Positions 1 through 12,034 of a DNA stretch of 64,000 bases are shown here, piece after piece (position 1 is the first letter of the stretch; every line of letters begins with the position of its first letter). The stretch covers positions 124,001 to 188,000 of the forward strand of contig JBBELK010000384.1 of assembly GCA_037783545.1 (NCBI GenBank), written 5' to 3'. The position numbers and the translations under genes are program-made. Under the pieces are notes generated by a model, which saw only the letters and a list, made by a program, of their open reading frames with translations, made no database searches and had not been told where the DNA came from. Source of the DNA: Henricia sp. BOLD:AAB3569 (Eukaryota; Echinodermata; Asteroidea; Spinulosida; Echinasteridae).

Positions 1-39
1 ATTAAAAACAATTAATTTTTGTCTCATGAGACCGAAATT

Positions 40-190
40 CATTTCGCCCCAAAACCACTTCGCACTGGACCACTTCACCTAACACCACTTCGCCCAATAA
101 TGCCACTTTCGCCCAAAATCCACTTCGTGCACAGGCCGTGGTTCAGGCGAATTGGTTCAGGGCGAAGTGTTTTTTGGGCGAAGTGACTGT
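40..190. repeat. Fold-back repeat of CACTTCGCCC units
   Basis: Several imperfect copies of CACTTCGCCCAA (about 55-130) face inverted copies (GGCGAAGTG, about 155-187). This gives a short fold-back. The rest of 1-1200 shows only an (AAT)n run and AT-rich sequence. Confidence 0.55.
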
Positions 191-260
191 AAAGCTGAGC
201 TTGTTCAAATTGATGGTTATTTTCCAATTTGTTACTGTATCTGTTGTTTGTTGATGGCCG

Positions 261-264
261 AATA

Positions 265-293
<29 letters not shown>
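261..293. repeat. (AAT)n microsatellite
   Basis: Uninterrupted AAT triplets. Between 300 and 1200 I see no gene or clear repeat. Confidence 0.9.
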
Positions 294-295
<2 letters not shown>

Positions 296-1203
296 TTTAG
301 AGGAAAAATACGGAGCTGACTTTTACTCAGGTTGGTTTTAATCATGCATATCTTCAATCGCACAGGGAGATAAAACTAAATTTATTTGTAACTGTTTACC
401 ATTTGTTTGGCGTGTATTGGCGTAAGATATGACGAATGTATGCCATAAACAAATTGCCTACAATGCCTATACCCTTCTAATGTCAGCACTTATTTTAAGC
501 ATATACTTGACATAAGGTCATTTTTTGAACTTTGATGTAAAGTTTAAAAATCATTTTTATGTGTTGATTTACGATCGTGCAAGCAAACATTTTCAGTGTT
601 GTTTTTATCTTTACCCAGCCAAAGTACGATTGCGTGAAAATAATTCAGATATGGTCGGCCATTTTTCAGTCTACACGAACATGGAAAGTATTAGGTAGAA
701 GTAAAGCAAACTGAAGCAAAATAATAAAATCCTAGTTTGTATTTATACATCGGCATCGGCGTGTTTTTTTCTAGAAAAATTATCAATTCAAGAAACAAAA
801 TAATTTTTTGAAGTGCCACACTCAAAACGCACTGACAATACATCTTTAATTCACAAGACATTGTTTTTTTCAGCGACAATGCAGTAAAACATGATGCTGG
901 GATAAACACAAAGAGAAGCAGTCAGGCAGAAAGATGGGTCGGAGTAGAAAGCCAATTAGGGGAACAAAGGTCTGGGGCTGGAGGGTGAACAAAACAGGAT
1001 TCGTTTATTATTCACGTTTTTACATGTTATTAGATTTAAACAATGGATGACAATGACATGCACTGCGCTGAGAAATTGGTTTCGAAATTTTACGCAATTA
1101 GTCACGCATTTTAATGGAAATGATTGCTCTTAATATTCCTGACACAAATTCGTCAAGTCGGACAAACCGACGGCACCAAGATCGCGAGGGAGTAGACCAC
1201 TGT

Positions 1204-1375
1204 GCCTCATAAGCTCAGCTGGTAGAGCCATCTGCCTGGTGTGTCAGAGATCTTGGGGAAAACCTGAGACAGTATACCACTGTGCCTCATAGCTCAGCTG
1301 GTATAGAGCATCTGCCCAGTGTGTCCAGGGTCTCGGGTTTGAATCCCGATGAAGCCATATACGATTTTTCTCTCA
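1204..1375 (+). repeat. Two tandem tRNA-derived SINE heads
   Basis: Two successive copies of a tRNA-like head carry an A box (TAGCTCAGCTGGTA) and, in the second, a B box (GGTTTGAATCC). The ends GCCTCAT and ATGAAGC can pair like an acceptor stem, but the anticodon arm does not fold properly, so these are SINE parts and not tRNA genes. Related pieces lie at 11876-11940 (-), 44745-44830 (+), 52573-52640 (-), 52787-52830 (+) and 53115-53165 (+). Confidence 0.7.
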
Positions 1376-1463
1376 TCCCGGGTTTGGAGATTTTTTTGGG
1401 GTAAGATGGAGATTTCGCTACACACACCAAGATTTTCATTTTTATTGATTATATTTATTGCAG

Positions 1464-4400
1464 CTCTTGAACCATCCCAAAATGTGACAAAAAGTTTGCT
1501 GAATTTAAACTTCGAAGTTTATTGGAAGGCGCCGCAAGATGTAACCAATATCACGAGGTACACCGTGGAGTACGGAGAACATGGACGGTGAGTTTAATCA
1601 TTCAATCTTTTTAGGACTTCGATGTTTAATTTTCGAATTTGGTCCCTAACATCATCGATATTCAGGGTGCGCAATTCGCCATAGAAGTGGTTACGTCATA
1701 CGCTACAGAGGTGCATGGCGCACGTTGGCTGTAAAATTTACGCACGTAAAAGCCGGAACGCGAATCTGACGTAAATCTGACGTCAAACATTTCGCGGCGA
1801 ACACTCGCGCAAGTTGAAACAAACGGCAGACTAAAAGTCACATAATCACACACAAAAACTGGCATCCCAAGTAGATTCTGTGGTTTTCAGTGCGACGAAA
1901 GTTGAACTATAGTTTCAAATTGCGCGAATGCTCGCATTGCGAAATGTTTGACGTCAAATTTACGTCACCTTCGTGTTTGCGTTCGCTTTGGCGCGAAGTA
2001 TGAACCGGCCTTCAGACTCAAGGGGAGTTCACACTATCGCGGAAAAATCACACTGTGCCATTGGTTTGTACACAAACTGGTTTGCCGCTTGTGCGCGGCA
2101 TATCGCGACGCGCAAATGTTTTGAGCTGGGTCAAAGTTCAAAATTGTTGAACTTTGACCGCGGTTCGCTGACCTTTCCAGCGCGCAGCCAATGAGGTATC
2201 AGAGAAGCCCCAAGATACCAGAACTGGAATTTTCTATTTTGGAAAGATCGGCGATTGGGGGCTCATCATGCAATGCGGTGAGCGCAGCGCGAAAGTGTGA
2301 TTTTTCCGCGATAGTGTGAATCCGCCTTCACACTTTCGCGAAAAAATGGCTTTGCGCGCGCCTGTGGTATTGGTTTGTACGGAAACTGGTTTGCCGCTTT
2401 GCGCGGCCTGTCGCGACGCGCAAAACGTTTTTAGCTGGTAACTTTCAAATCTTTTGAACTTTGACCGCGGTGCAGCCAATGAGGTATCAGAGTAGGCTAA
2501 AGTTACCGCAGTTGAATTTTCTATTTTGGAAAGATCGGTAGTTGGGACCTCATGCAATGCGGTGATCGCAACGCGGCAGTGTGACTTTTTTCGCGAAGTG
2601 TGAACGCCCCTTTAGTGAGAATTTGTCAATATGGCGGCCGAAAACAAAGGCTGAACCTTTTGTTCTTATCACAATACTGACAATTTGTTGCTAACGGCTT
2701 TCAAGGCACCTGCTATATTCGCCAAATTTGAACCTGTTATACCAATGTGTCGCATTTCTGCACCATTTCTAATTTATCCCCCAGCTGGTACGCCATTCCC
2801 CAATGTACAAACATCAGACGCACTGAGTGCCTGAACATGACGCGGTCTCTGATCGACCGTTTCGATCAGCAGCGTGTTTTGGAGGCAGTCCAGACGGGGT
2901 TCTCAGCTCGCATCAACCGGCATGACGGCGTCTTTGATCACGGTGCTGGGGTAGCATCTGTGGTGGCTAGATTTATGCCGTATACAGAAGGTAGCACGCA
3001 GCAATTTGTTATTCTATTTTATGGATTGCCTGTAGGTCTACTTATGAAAGGATATGTTTTTGAGTCCGCGTATTCTGGCGACCGTAACCAGAAACACGTT
3101 TCTGACGTAGCCACTAATTTAACCAATGAACGGTCTTGGCTGTCAGCAAAGCAGGCTGATCATTGGCCGATTCAGTAATTACGTCAGAAACATGTTTCTG
3201 TTTATGTTCGCGAAAACGGACCCAAACTTTCGTTCGGGAGGCACATTTTTGTGTACTTTTGTTATTACTAAAACACCTCACTAAAAACCCTGGGAAATCT
3301 GGGCCGCTATCCAAGCCCCATTTATTTATGAGTACAAACCTGCATGTAAGACTGAATATAACCGCTTGCCGCCCTGCAGTAGAAGCCATCAATCATCCTA
3401 CTTCTGGTCAAGTGACACAATGTATCTCTTTGCAACCAATGACCTGACAGAGAAATAGCCCCAGGGTACGTACAGCGGGCTGGTGGCCTTTAATGGTTGG
3501 GGGGAGGGGGCGGTTTACCTACTTTCCGAGTGTCCTCTTTAAGTGCGATGCATGTTGGCCGGGGATGTGCAACAATAATGGTTTTACCAAAATCACACCT
3601 GTTACCTTTTCTATCTCAGCAACTATAAGTGCGCCCTCTATCCTGAGCCTGGAATCAACTAGCCACGCCCTTAGTGTTGGTCTCCTCGCCCCGGACACGC
3701 CCTTCCGTGATGTCACGTCCGGGCAGCCAATCCGCATGGATGACAAGAACCTTCCCGGTGTGTCTAGAGTGTATTACAACTACACGTTGTGGAAAACACC
3801 GCGAGGATCTAACACCGACGCGGCACTTTGGACAATGGTAATTAAAGGTCATTACATGTATACATTTGCATATGAAACATTTTTACGAAGTCCGGGAACA
3901 ACAGCATTGCATAACTATAGAACAATGTTGATAAACTGCCTTGTAGAAATTTCAGCCACATAGATGCCGTAATACTATAGGAAAATCTTTAAAATCCATG
4001 GTTTTTGTGTTGAGTGAATTGTAAAAATAAATGTACATAGTTTGCAAACAATTTTTAAAAATATACTTTTAGGCTGTTGGCGATTTCTCCCACAAAGGTA
4101 CCATTTTACACGGGAAAAAATGATGTGGTGTTTGTTACCATTGCTATCAACACTTTTAGTCAGGTTTTTCTTGTCAACTTGTGAAGTAAACGTTTGGGTC
4201 ACTACAAATGATGAAATGGGCTAACATAGAACCTGATTTTGTGAGTGGGACCCACTGGCCGTTAGTTTCAAATTATTATAAAATCATATATTATTACAGG
4301 AACAACGAAGTGAGCGTTTCGTTGCAAGGCACGGAGTTCACGAATACACGACCGTTCATCTGGACGACCTTAAACCGAACACCCAGTACGTCTTAGCGGT

Positions 4401-7400
4401 GCAGGCGAGGATTGGCTTTGCAATGTATAGTAAAGATCGGGCTACGCTCCGCTGGAAAAGTCTAGAAGCAGGTAAAACCAACACCAATCTGTCTCTGGCG
4501 AGGATACCGTTTCACAAACGCTCTCGGGTGGTCTCAGATGTCCCGTTGGAGGACAAAGGCACATTCTAGTTCTGCAGCACATGCATTTCACGAAACTTTA
4601 CGCAACTTGCGCAACTACTTTTATTTCGTGTACACTATCGCTGAAAAATGGCTTCGCGCGCGCCTGCGCCATTGTTTTGTACAGCTGGTTTGCCGCTTGT
4701 GCGCTGCCTAACGTAAACGCGACGCGCAACAAATTTTGACCCAAATCAAAGTTCAAATGTGTTGAACTTTGACTGCATACATGTGGTGCGCTAACCTTTC
4801 CAACGCGAAGCCAATGAGGTGTCAGAGAAGCCCTAAGTTACCGGAGTGGAATCTTCTATTTTGGAAAGATCGGTGATTCGGAGCTAATGCGGTAAGCCCA
4901 CACACGCGCAGCGTACAGACGTGGTTTTTCGGCGATAATGTGAACGCCCCTTCAGTGTGAATCCATCCTATGTTGCGCATAAACAATCTTGCGATAATTT
5001 CACGCAGGCTGTGCCATTTGCAAAAGTTGCGCAAGCTACACACTTCGTGACATTGGCCGCTATGGTTGACGAGCATCGCCGATAAATGTTGCGTTATGAT
5101 TGGACAGTTGATGAAAGACTGTCCACATTGGCGTGACCTCATTGGCCAAAACTCAAAAGATAATCAGTACAATACATGGCCAAGGATACAGACTAAGTTT
5201 CTAAAAGTATTCGGGGAGGTATTTTATAGACTAATCCGACGGATCAAAACTGCGGTGTATCTCCAAGGTATTTACATGACGTCACAATGGAATACACCGC
5301 AGTAACAATGGAATAATCACAAGAGGGCGGGCTCACTAAATGTTGCTCGGATTATGATGGTTAGGTTAGAACAAAATCCATTTTTGGAAAAATCTGAACA
5401 AGCTCTTTTAATCGAAAGTGAATATGAATTATGAATTTTGTTTTCGGCAGCGCCGTCACAAAGGCCCGTTCTGCAGCCATTGGTTGTTATGGAAACTGAC
5501 TGCAGAAATCCAGATAGTAGAGATGTTCAAGTCAAGTGGAAGGTAATTAGTTTAAAAATAGTAAAAACACAATTATAGTCGTAATAAATTATGACTATAA
5601 ATAGCTTTACGACAAGCTTACACCGGGGAAAGCCCCCAGAAGATGCAAAACGAACGACACGGGGCTTCGCTTTGAATTCTGGGAACACAGGTCAAAGGTT
5701 GTTGCCGGGTGGGGCTTTATAAACGCTGTTATCGTTTGACTCAAGATAAAAAATGAAGCCAGCGCCACGCAAAAATAGTTGCCCTAAAGTACCGCAATAA
5801 ACTTTGTCAGTGCCCAGAGACATCTACTGATTAAGCAAAATGTATTTACAGCCCTATTCCCTCCTATTTTGTGTCATGAATCTGTGTTTTTCTTCGTACT
5901 CGCGTCGCGATTCCAAACTGTCCGCCATGATTCAATACTCACGGTTACTATAGGTGACGTCATTATATACACCGAGTCTTACACCATGGACCCGCCCGCG
6001 AGCTCGGGCAGTGGTGGCTGCCACCGGGGCAGAATCGGTGCAAGTTGGTGTTTACACGGTGTAAACATCTCGAACACCCCTAAAGCCAAAGGTTGCAAAA
6101 TTCAAAGGCGATTTGACCTGTGACCTCGTTTCCTAAACTAAATTTATGTAAAACATGATGCGTGCGCTTAACGCCGGGCATGTTTTGGTTTGTTGTGACG
6201 TCGGAGGGCACATCGTCTATATACATCGTATGTTTCAACCAATTCCAATTTTAATTGTCAAATAAAATGGTTTTTTTCTACAGCCCCCTTCAATGAAATA
6301 CTGGAATGGCGACAGTCTGACGTACGAGGTTCGAGCCACCAGTGGAAGTGGTCACGTGACAGTTTTCACAACAGTCTCCACTTCAACGACTATTTACGGT
6401 CTCGGCCGATGGGATCACTACAACGTTGTTGTGTTCGCTAATACGTCTGCTGGCGGAACTGCCAGTGTTCAAGTACCTCTTCCGGCAACAGTCGTTGGTA
6501 AAATTTGTCTACGATTAATTTATGAACACAATTTAATGAAGATGAAAATTTTGTATTTGGCTATACATGTATGTAGGCCTATTGCAATTACATGTATATG
6601 TGCTAAACGATAAAAGAAAAACAGGCCAAATTTAAATATTTTTCGGAATTTTGTATTTTTTTCCCATACAGGAATGGCAAATTCAAAACCCGAGGACATA
6701 AAAGTACTCACCGAGTCCCGGAATTCAACTCAAGTTATCGCTTGGAAACCGCCGTCCAATTACCCCGAGTGCATCGTCAGTTATCTCGTGACCATGCGTC
6801 CGGATTCTACGAGCAATGGACCAGCGATTGAGCGAAGTGTAGTGAATGGAACAGCCGTTGGGTTTGAAAATCTTGCGCCCGGAACCTACCTCGTAGAAGT
6901 GGCTGCTGTAGTTAGGAGTGGGGTTGGGAACACATCGCCAGGAGTGGCTGGGCATGTACGCCTTGTTGTTAAATCACGTGAGTTTAAACTACTAGTAATT
7001 CCTGTGACGTCATCTAATTCTGTGGATCACCACGTGACTTTGCACCACATTTTAAAAGGACCCCTAAAACTCATTTAATTTATGCTCATTTTTTGCAATG
7101 CGTGCAGGATCATCCCATCAGCAAGACATTGCAAGTGTAATGTTTTGTTTGAAATCAATATAGAGCAGCCATTTTACATTTTAAAAACTCCCTTTGCCAA
7201 GAGAGGTCGTTATTTTTGTGATGTCACTGAGAGCAAGCGACTATAGTTCCTCGAACAACGAAAATTACCCGTCGTTTGAGGAACTCTATAGTCTAGTACT
7301 CAATCGAACTTGTTCTCTATGTCTCTGTGGTGCGTGAAATGACACAAAATTCCATGGTTTTTTTTGGTTAGGTCCGAGTAAAATCGTGGCGCTAGCAGTT

Positions 7401-8501
7401 ATTACTGTCGTCCTAATTGTACTCGCCGTTGTTGCCGTCTTCTGTTATCGACATCTGTGCAAAGGTGACAAATTTAAGGGTCTTGAAGACAACAAAATTT
7501 TGGTGAGTTTTTGTTATGGTTTTTTTGAGGGACGTTTACGTCTTTTGAAAGAGGCAACGCGTAGCGGGTATAACAGGGATTATTTGCACATGATCTGTAT
7601 TAAAATATGTCTTGCACAGTAGCCATTTTTTAGGCAACATTCGTGCAGATTTTGACTTCTTGATTTTCCCAAAATTCACTACGGTACTTGATTCTTCTCC
7701 CTACTTCAGAAACGAGCAACCTCCCACGATTATTGCCAACTGCGCCGCAAGGTTTCGGAGAAGGAATTTTACGATACCCCAATCGATGACGACTCACTGA
7801 TGCGCCAAACATCATCAACGTCACGTGACTCGGAAACGAGCAATCAGACGGCTTGTTCGAGCGGCTACGTCACGGACGCGGCGTCTGGCGCCGTGGACGA
7901 TGAAGTCCATTCCCTAGCGAGCGACATTTGCGACGTCGGGATGTCAGACAAAGATGGAGGCCGCAGTCCGTTACTCACAATTGACCCTTTGAATATCATG
8001 GGGGATTTATCCGACGATGACAGTGTATTTGATGTGAATGCGGGATTAACGTCTGGTATGGAGACAAGTCCGTGGGGTTGTACTTCGCCAAGCCAATCAG
8101 CGTCGATAGATCTTCGTGCCGTAGGCTCATTTCAAGGCGATTGTTTGTCAGCTCCTGGATCTTATTACTCGCCGAACACGCCTTGTCCTTCATCAACATA
8201 TGCATCAGATTACGACGAATTCACATTTTGTAAGAAGGAAACCAGAAATTCGTCCGATTCCCTTTCCAAACGCTCCTCGGGGGACTCGAGTTTGAAATAC
8301 ACGGTTCTGGCTGATTTGAATTATATTCCTGCACAATCACTTGCATATCCACAAGCACCCACCTACAAAGAAACCACCAAACTCTCACCAAAGACTCTGA
8401 GAAAATTCAGCACAAGCGATCTATTTGACCAAAACCTATTTCCCAAAAGAGGACTTGCCGAGTCAGGCCTAAACTTCGAAATACAGATAATCTCTTCATG
8501 A
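1464..8501 (+). CDS. Class II cytokine receptor-like membrane protein with four FNIII domains (5' end incomplete)
   Basis: Exons, all with AG/GT borders and continuous phase: 1464-1587, 2785-2942, 3620-3837, 4300-4471, 5451-5542, 6284-6497, 6672-6977, 7372-7502, 7710-8501 (stop TGA). About 735 residues are seen. Domain 1 has the CTNIRRTEC cysteine motif. Domain 2 has ISAPSI, TPF, LWK and the NTQYVLAVQARIG segment typical of the second class II receptor domain. Two more FNIII domains follow (exons 5451-6497 and 6672-6977), then a membrane helix (VALAVITVVLIVLAVVAVF) and a tail of about 270 residues rich in Ser, Thr and Asp. Intron phases through domain 2 run 1-2-1-0-1, as I recall for vertebrate class II receptors. 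Four domains recall IFNAR1, but domains 3-4 look like generic FNIII. I see no proline-rich Box1 below the membrane. The signal-peptide exon is not identified, unless translation starts in frame at 1406. The ligand is unknown. Confidence 0.82.
1730..2020. repeat. Fold-back MITE in receptor intron
   Basis: The stretch 1769-1822 (TGACGTCAAACATTTCGC) is the inverted counterpart of 1912-1967 (GCGAAATGTTTGACGTCA), giving a near-palindromic element between receptor exons 1464-1587 and 2785-2942. Confidence 0.65.
2023..2614. mobile_element. Two adjacent copies of the TTCACACTATCGCGG MITE family
   Basis: Copy 1 runs about 2023-2328 and copy 2 about 2327-2614. Each starts with TTCACACT(A/T)TCGCG and ends with its inverse (CGCGATAGTGTGAA; CGCGAAGTGTGAA). 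Both share an internal segment with CCAATGAGGTATCAGAG. The two copies abut, sharing a boundary. Further copies lie at 4630-4954 and 27731-28525, the last with TTAA on both sides. Confidence 0.8.
3065..3245. repeat. Fold-back element with CAGAAACACGTTTCTGACGT arms
   Basis: Positions about 3088-3108 and 3180-3205 carry inverted copies of the motif, separated by an internal inverted pair around AACCAATGAACGG and CATTGGCC. It lies in the intron after the exon ending at 2942. Confidence 0.6.
3850..4235. repeat. Dispersed repeat family A (AACTTGTGAAGTAAA type)
   Basis: Contains the blocks AAACTGCCTTGTAGAAATTT and TTTTTCTTGTCAACTTGTGA and ends near a conserved run with TGGGTCACT. Other copies in the window: 9985-10335, 25130-25490, 25545-25700 (opposite orientation), 36430-37030, 39180-39460 and 45782-46345. 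The full ends look like AAAGGCCCAT with inverse, as for a MITE. Confidence 0.7.
4630..4954. mobile_element. TTCACAC-family MITE, third copy
   Basis: Starts TACACTATCGCTGAAAAATG and ends GGCGATAATGTGAACGCC, with the family's internal CCAATGAGGTGTCAGAGAAG block. It sits in the receptor intron after the exon ending at 4471. Confidence 0.75.
7223..7310. repeat. Short hairpin in receptor intron
   Basis: GACTATAGTTCCTCGAAC (from 7238) pairs with the inverse ending near 7293 around a short AT-rich loop. The flanks GAGAGCAAG and CTTGTTCTC extend the pairing with mismatches. It lies just upstream of the transmembrane exon. Confidence 0.6.
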
Positions 8502-8569
8502 TTTATCAGAAACAAATACACGGACGAGAAAAAACTGTTTATGGACGACTCAGGTGGAGCTAGCGCCTT

Positions 8570-8700
8570 CAAGGTCAGGCTCAAATTCAAGCAACGCATT
8601 GTTATTATTATTTCTTTCTGGTATTCATACCAAGGATTCCTCAATAGTGCCCATTGCACTGTCACTCGTAAGCGTGAGGAAACTTATGAAGAATTAGTGT
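8570..8700 (-). repeat. SINE tail fragment in receptor 3' flank
   Basis: An inverted copy of the tail also found at 51540-51645 and 57840-57950, with GGTATTCATACCAAGGATTC and GTCACTCGTAAGCGTGAGG. The + copies end in (AAT)n. It begins about 70 bp past the receptor stop, so it may be in the 3' UTR. I see nothing further in 8700-9185. Confidence 0.7.
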
Positions 8701-9188
8701 TGAACGCTCTTCGCACGGTCGCGTTCAAAGCAAGGTTCTGTACGCGTACGATATATTTTACAGTGGAGTAACGACACGAGGGAGTCTTTTATTGCACCGC
8801 ATAAGAAGCGAATAGTTAAATTTCGACCACGAGATTCCCTCTAACGATATGATATATATGGATAGGCCTGATTGTATAAACATTGTACGCTTTAATAAGC
8901 GAATGCAGACAATAATGAGAAACACGAATTGGTGGTCATGCTACATGTATATGTATATCAATAGTACATGTGTATACTTTAAATGCTGTACCCCTTTATA
9001 TAATGTACCCATCAATTGTTTAATTGTCCCCCACCCCCTTCCCCGATAGGTGCAAAATGCACAGTATACTCAGTTATCTATTACACGTTTGAATTATATA
9101 CATAATAGCCTATATCGTATACCTCGAACACCATATCGCAAAATGTGCAAAATAATTTGTAAGTGTCTTGAACTCGTAGATTTCAACT

Positions 9189-9434
9189 TACACTGCAAAA
9201 ACTGTGGTGTTAAATTAACACCAGTGGTGTTGTATTATATAGATACCAAGCCTGGTGTTAAGTTTTAACACCACAAGTATTAGCTTTAACACCTAGAGGG
9301 TTAAAAATAATGCATTTATTCCAATTGATGAATAAAAACTAACACCCATGGTGTTAGATTTTAACACCAGGCTTGGTATCTATATAAGACAACACCACTG
9401 GTGTTAATTAAACACTATAGATTTTGTAGTGTAA
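9189..9434. mobile_element. Fold-back MITE with AACACC-rich arms
   Basis: Ends TACACTGCAAAAACTGTGGT and (inverse) TACACTACAAAAT. The arms share GTGTTAAATTAACACCAGTG and ATACCAAGCCTGGTGTTA, inverted about a centre near 9310. No coding capacity. 9435-9980 shows nothing I can name. Confidence 0.8.
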
Positions 9435-9984
9435 AGGTATATAGTAAACATGATTATTATTTTTGTCGAAAGAAAATGCCAGGAAAGGAAAATTGAAAAA
9501 AATCGGACATTTTTGTCCATCTTTTCGATCAGCGAAAGCGTCTGTTTTTATTGTTTCAACAACGTCCTCGGTTTAATTACGTAATATGAAATCAAGCTGC
9601 CGCATAGTTATGGTTGGCGTCGCCAGCGTCACCTAAATCTAACACTGCCAGGTTAGATATCTTTAATTAATAATACGGCCGCCATACCGGAAAGATCAAA
9701 GTTTTTTGTTTAAAGCCGAATACAATTACAAGAAAACGAATTACTAAATTGCCGTAGCATGACATTGTTTAAAATAAGCACGCAATCTGTTTTATGGTGC
9801 AGCATACTAAGATACCTTTATTCATTTTGAAACACGGTATTTTCATCAAACCGATTAAGTGCACAAAAAGGTCATATATGTTTCCATCATCATACACTCG
9901 AGTGCTGAAGCGTGAATCAAATTGAATCAGATTTCAAACTTAAAACTATGTGACAATTATATTAAGGGCAATGTCCGCTTAATA

Positions 9985-10335
9985 AAGACATGATTGGAAA
10001 ACTTCTAAAAATAGAAACAACAACATTACACAACTAAAGAATAACATTGATAAACTGCCTTTTTCAGCCACATAGATGTAGTAATACTTCAGAAAACCTT
10101 TAAAATCCATGCATGGTTTTTGTGTTAAATGAATGGTAAAACAATTGTCTGCAGACAATTAAAAAAAAAAACACCTTCAGTTGGCAATTTCTTCGACAAA
10201 GGTACATTTTACACGGGAAAAATAATGTATTTTTTTACCATTGTTATCAACACTTTTAGTATTTTTTTCTTGTCAACTTATGAAGTAAATTGTTGGTTCA
10301 TTGCAAATGTTGTAATGGCCTTTAAGATGTACAGG
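9985..10335. repeat. Repeat family A copy
   Basis: Shares ATTGATAAACTGCC, CAGCCACATAGATG and TTCTTGTCAACTTATGAAG with the copies at 3850 and 25130. 10340-11200 contains no recognised gene or repeat. Confidence 0.65.
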
Positions 10336-11288
10336 GCCAACATTTTATTTATATAATGTACGTGGGTTAGAATTATAATGCAATAAACAGACTGTTGAGA
10401 CTGAATAATTTTGTCAGAAAATGTGAAGTTTTGTCGCCGCTCTGAGCCAATCAGGACGCTTGTTATGCATTGGGTGTTCCGTGTCAAATTTCACTACACG
10501 TGCACACGAACATAACGCGTTCAGCGATTGGCTGAAATTTGTATTATTACATGGTCATTCTGTCCCATTACGTTTATCATTCTGCATCCCCTCGTTAATT
10601 TGAAGACAAAAAACTGCTGAGTAAATAAAGACATCCCTGGATATTATGGTACGAAGAGCATCATATAGGAAACAAAAAACTCAATTAAAGTTTGGAAAAG
10701 TACAGAAACTATTCCTTTTTATTACAAAACGACAAATGTGCTTAATTACATCCAAATGACTCGTGTGTGCGTTCGCTATACATAACAGCCGCTTAACTTC
10801 AAGGCGTTGCTGGGATTTCCTCAGGGGATTATAACGCGTTTGGCAGAGCGAAAATACACTGAGCTCTCGGGAAGTCGCCATTTACGATACTTTACGGCCT
10901 CTTATACATTGACCAAAAACTCAGAAGAAAACAAATTCTGGGTCAAAATTGAGCATTCACTTTAAATGGGAAACAATTCAAATTCACCGTGATGTTTAGT
11001 ACACAATTAATCATTACTGATGGGAAAACGATTTTCATCACACGTTATCGATGGTGCTTAAAGGAAAGGAAAAAAAAGAAGAAAGAAAAAAAACTAGAGA
11101 GTGTTTTGTTTCAATTGCATGGATAACAAACGATTTATCATATTGATTCCAAAATTAAAAGTGCCAAAGGTGGATTGGCATGAGTGGTGACAACGTAATG
11201 CTGTTAGGTAGAGGTTCGAGTGATCTTGTCCCTGTTTTTCAAGTCGCCATCTGGCGTAATTGGTTCGCTTGGGTGCGTGGGCAGTACG

Positions 11289-11298
11289 TATATATAAG
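11289..11298 (+). promoter_or_regulatory. TATA box
   Basis: TATATATAAG lies about 30 bp upstream of a purine-rich leader that becomes the 5' UTR exon of the small peptide gene. The spacing suggests a start of transcription near 11320 (inferred). Confidence 0.55.
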
Positions 11299-11319
11299 GT
11301 GCTTTATGGGGGACTTGGG

Positions 11320-11437
11320 GAAGGTAAGAGAGACAAGGAGCTGAAGCGGACATCAAGAAGGAATTTTGGAGCGAATCACCGAAAGACAAACCTTGCTTTT
11401 TCCGAGCATAGAATAGGTCTTCACAGCTTGAATAAAG
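11320..11437 (+). other. Probable 5' UTR exon of the small secreted peptide gene
   Basis: Transcribed leader inferred from the TATA box and from a consensus donor (AAAG|GTAAGT at 11438). It has no long open frame leading into the next exon, which begins at 12751 after TAACTTCCAG. Confidence 0.45.
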
Positions 11438-11875
11438 GTAAGTCAGGTTGGTGTTATATCGTTTTTGAAAGACTTCCATGTTAAAGGTCAATAATACCAT
11501 TTGCAATAACCCAACATTTTTATTCACGAGTCGACAAGAAACAAATTTACTCAAAGTGTTGACAGAAATAGTAAAAAAATACGACATGAGTTTATTTCTG
11601 TCCAAAATGGTACTTTTTGTAACAAATTAACGATTGAAGGTTTTGGGTGCATGTTGCTGACATTTCTGTGCCCTTATTCCAGAAATGCAGGGAAAAAACA
11701 TTTCTGTTCTGCAAATGATATGTTGGGTCTTTGAATTGTGTTCCCTTGAATCCTTGTGTATACCAAACCAAAGCTTCAAACTTTCAATTTTGGATTTTAC
11801 ATCAGCTTTGCACTTATTTATGGTTGCTATGAACAACATATTTGGTATGGTGCCTAATTACCATTGGAATTACAG

Positions 11876-11945
11876 GGCCTCATCGGGATTCGAACCCAAG
11901 ACCTCAAATTTTCTGAGCTATAACTTATAAGGCACAGTGGTGGAC
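11876..11945 (-). repeat. tRNA-derived SINE fragment
   Basis: The minus strand carries GGGTTCGAATCCCGATGAGG, a B box plus acceptor-like end, as in the copies at 1285-1354. It lies in the first intron of the small peptide gene. Confidence 0.6.
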
Positions 11946-12034
11946 TCTTTCCGGCTTCGACCTTTAGAAATATGCATGCTGGGCGAATTAATGTCCACGG
12001 AGTTTGGGGAATCTGAATGCGGCCAATAACAACC

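Noticed and set aside
1285..1354. tRNA gene
   Set aside because: A and B boxes and end pairing are present, but the anticodon arm is not normal and the unit recurs as a SINE.
2234..2557. 107-codon open frame, - strand
   Set aside because: Lies wholly in two adjacent MITE copies within a receptor intron.
2785..2950. Later donor (CTGGG|GTAGCA) for the second receptor exon
   Set aside because: It would read into a stop at once in the next exon; the donor at 2943 keeps the frame and gives FDH-ATISAPS.
7372..7464. Earlier donor (GCAAAG|GTGACA) for the receptor membrane exon
   Set aside because: The later donor TTTTG|GTGAGT is a better match and keeps phase with the tail exon.
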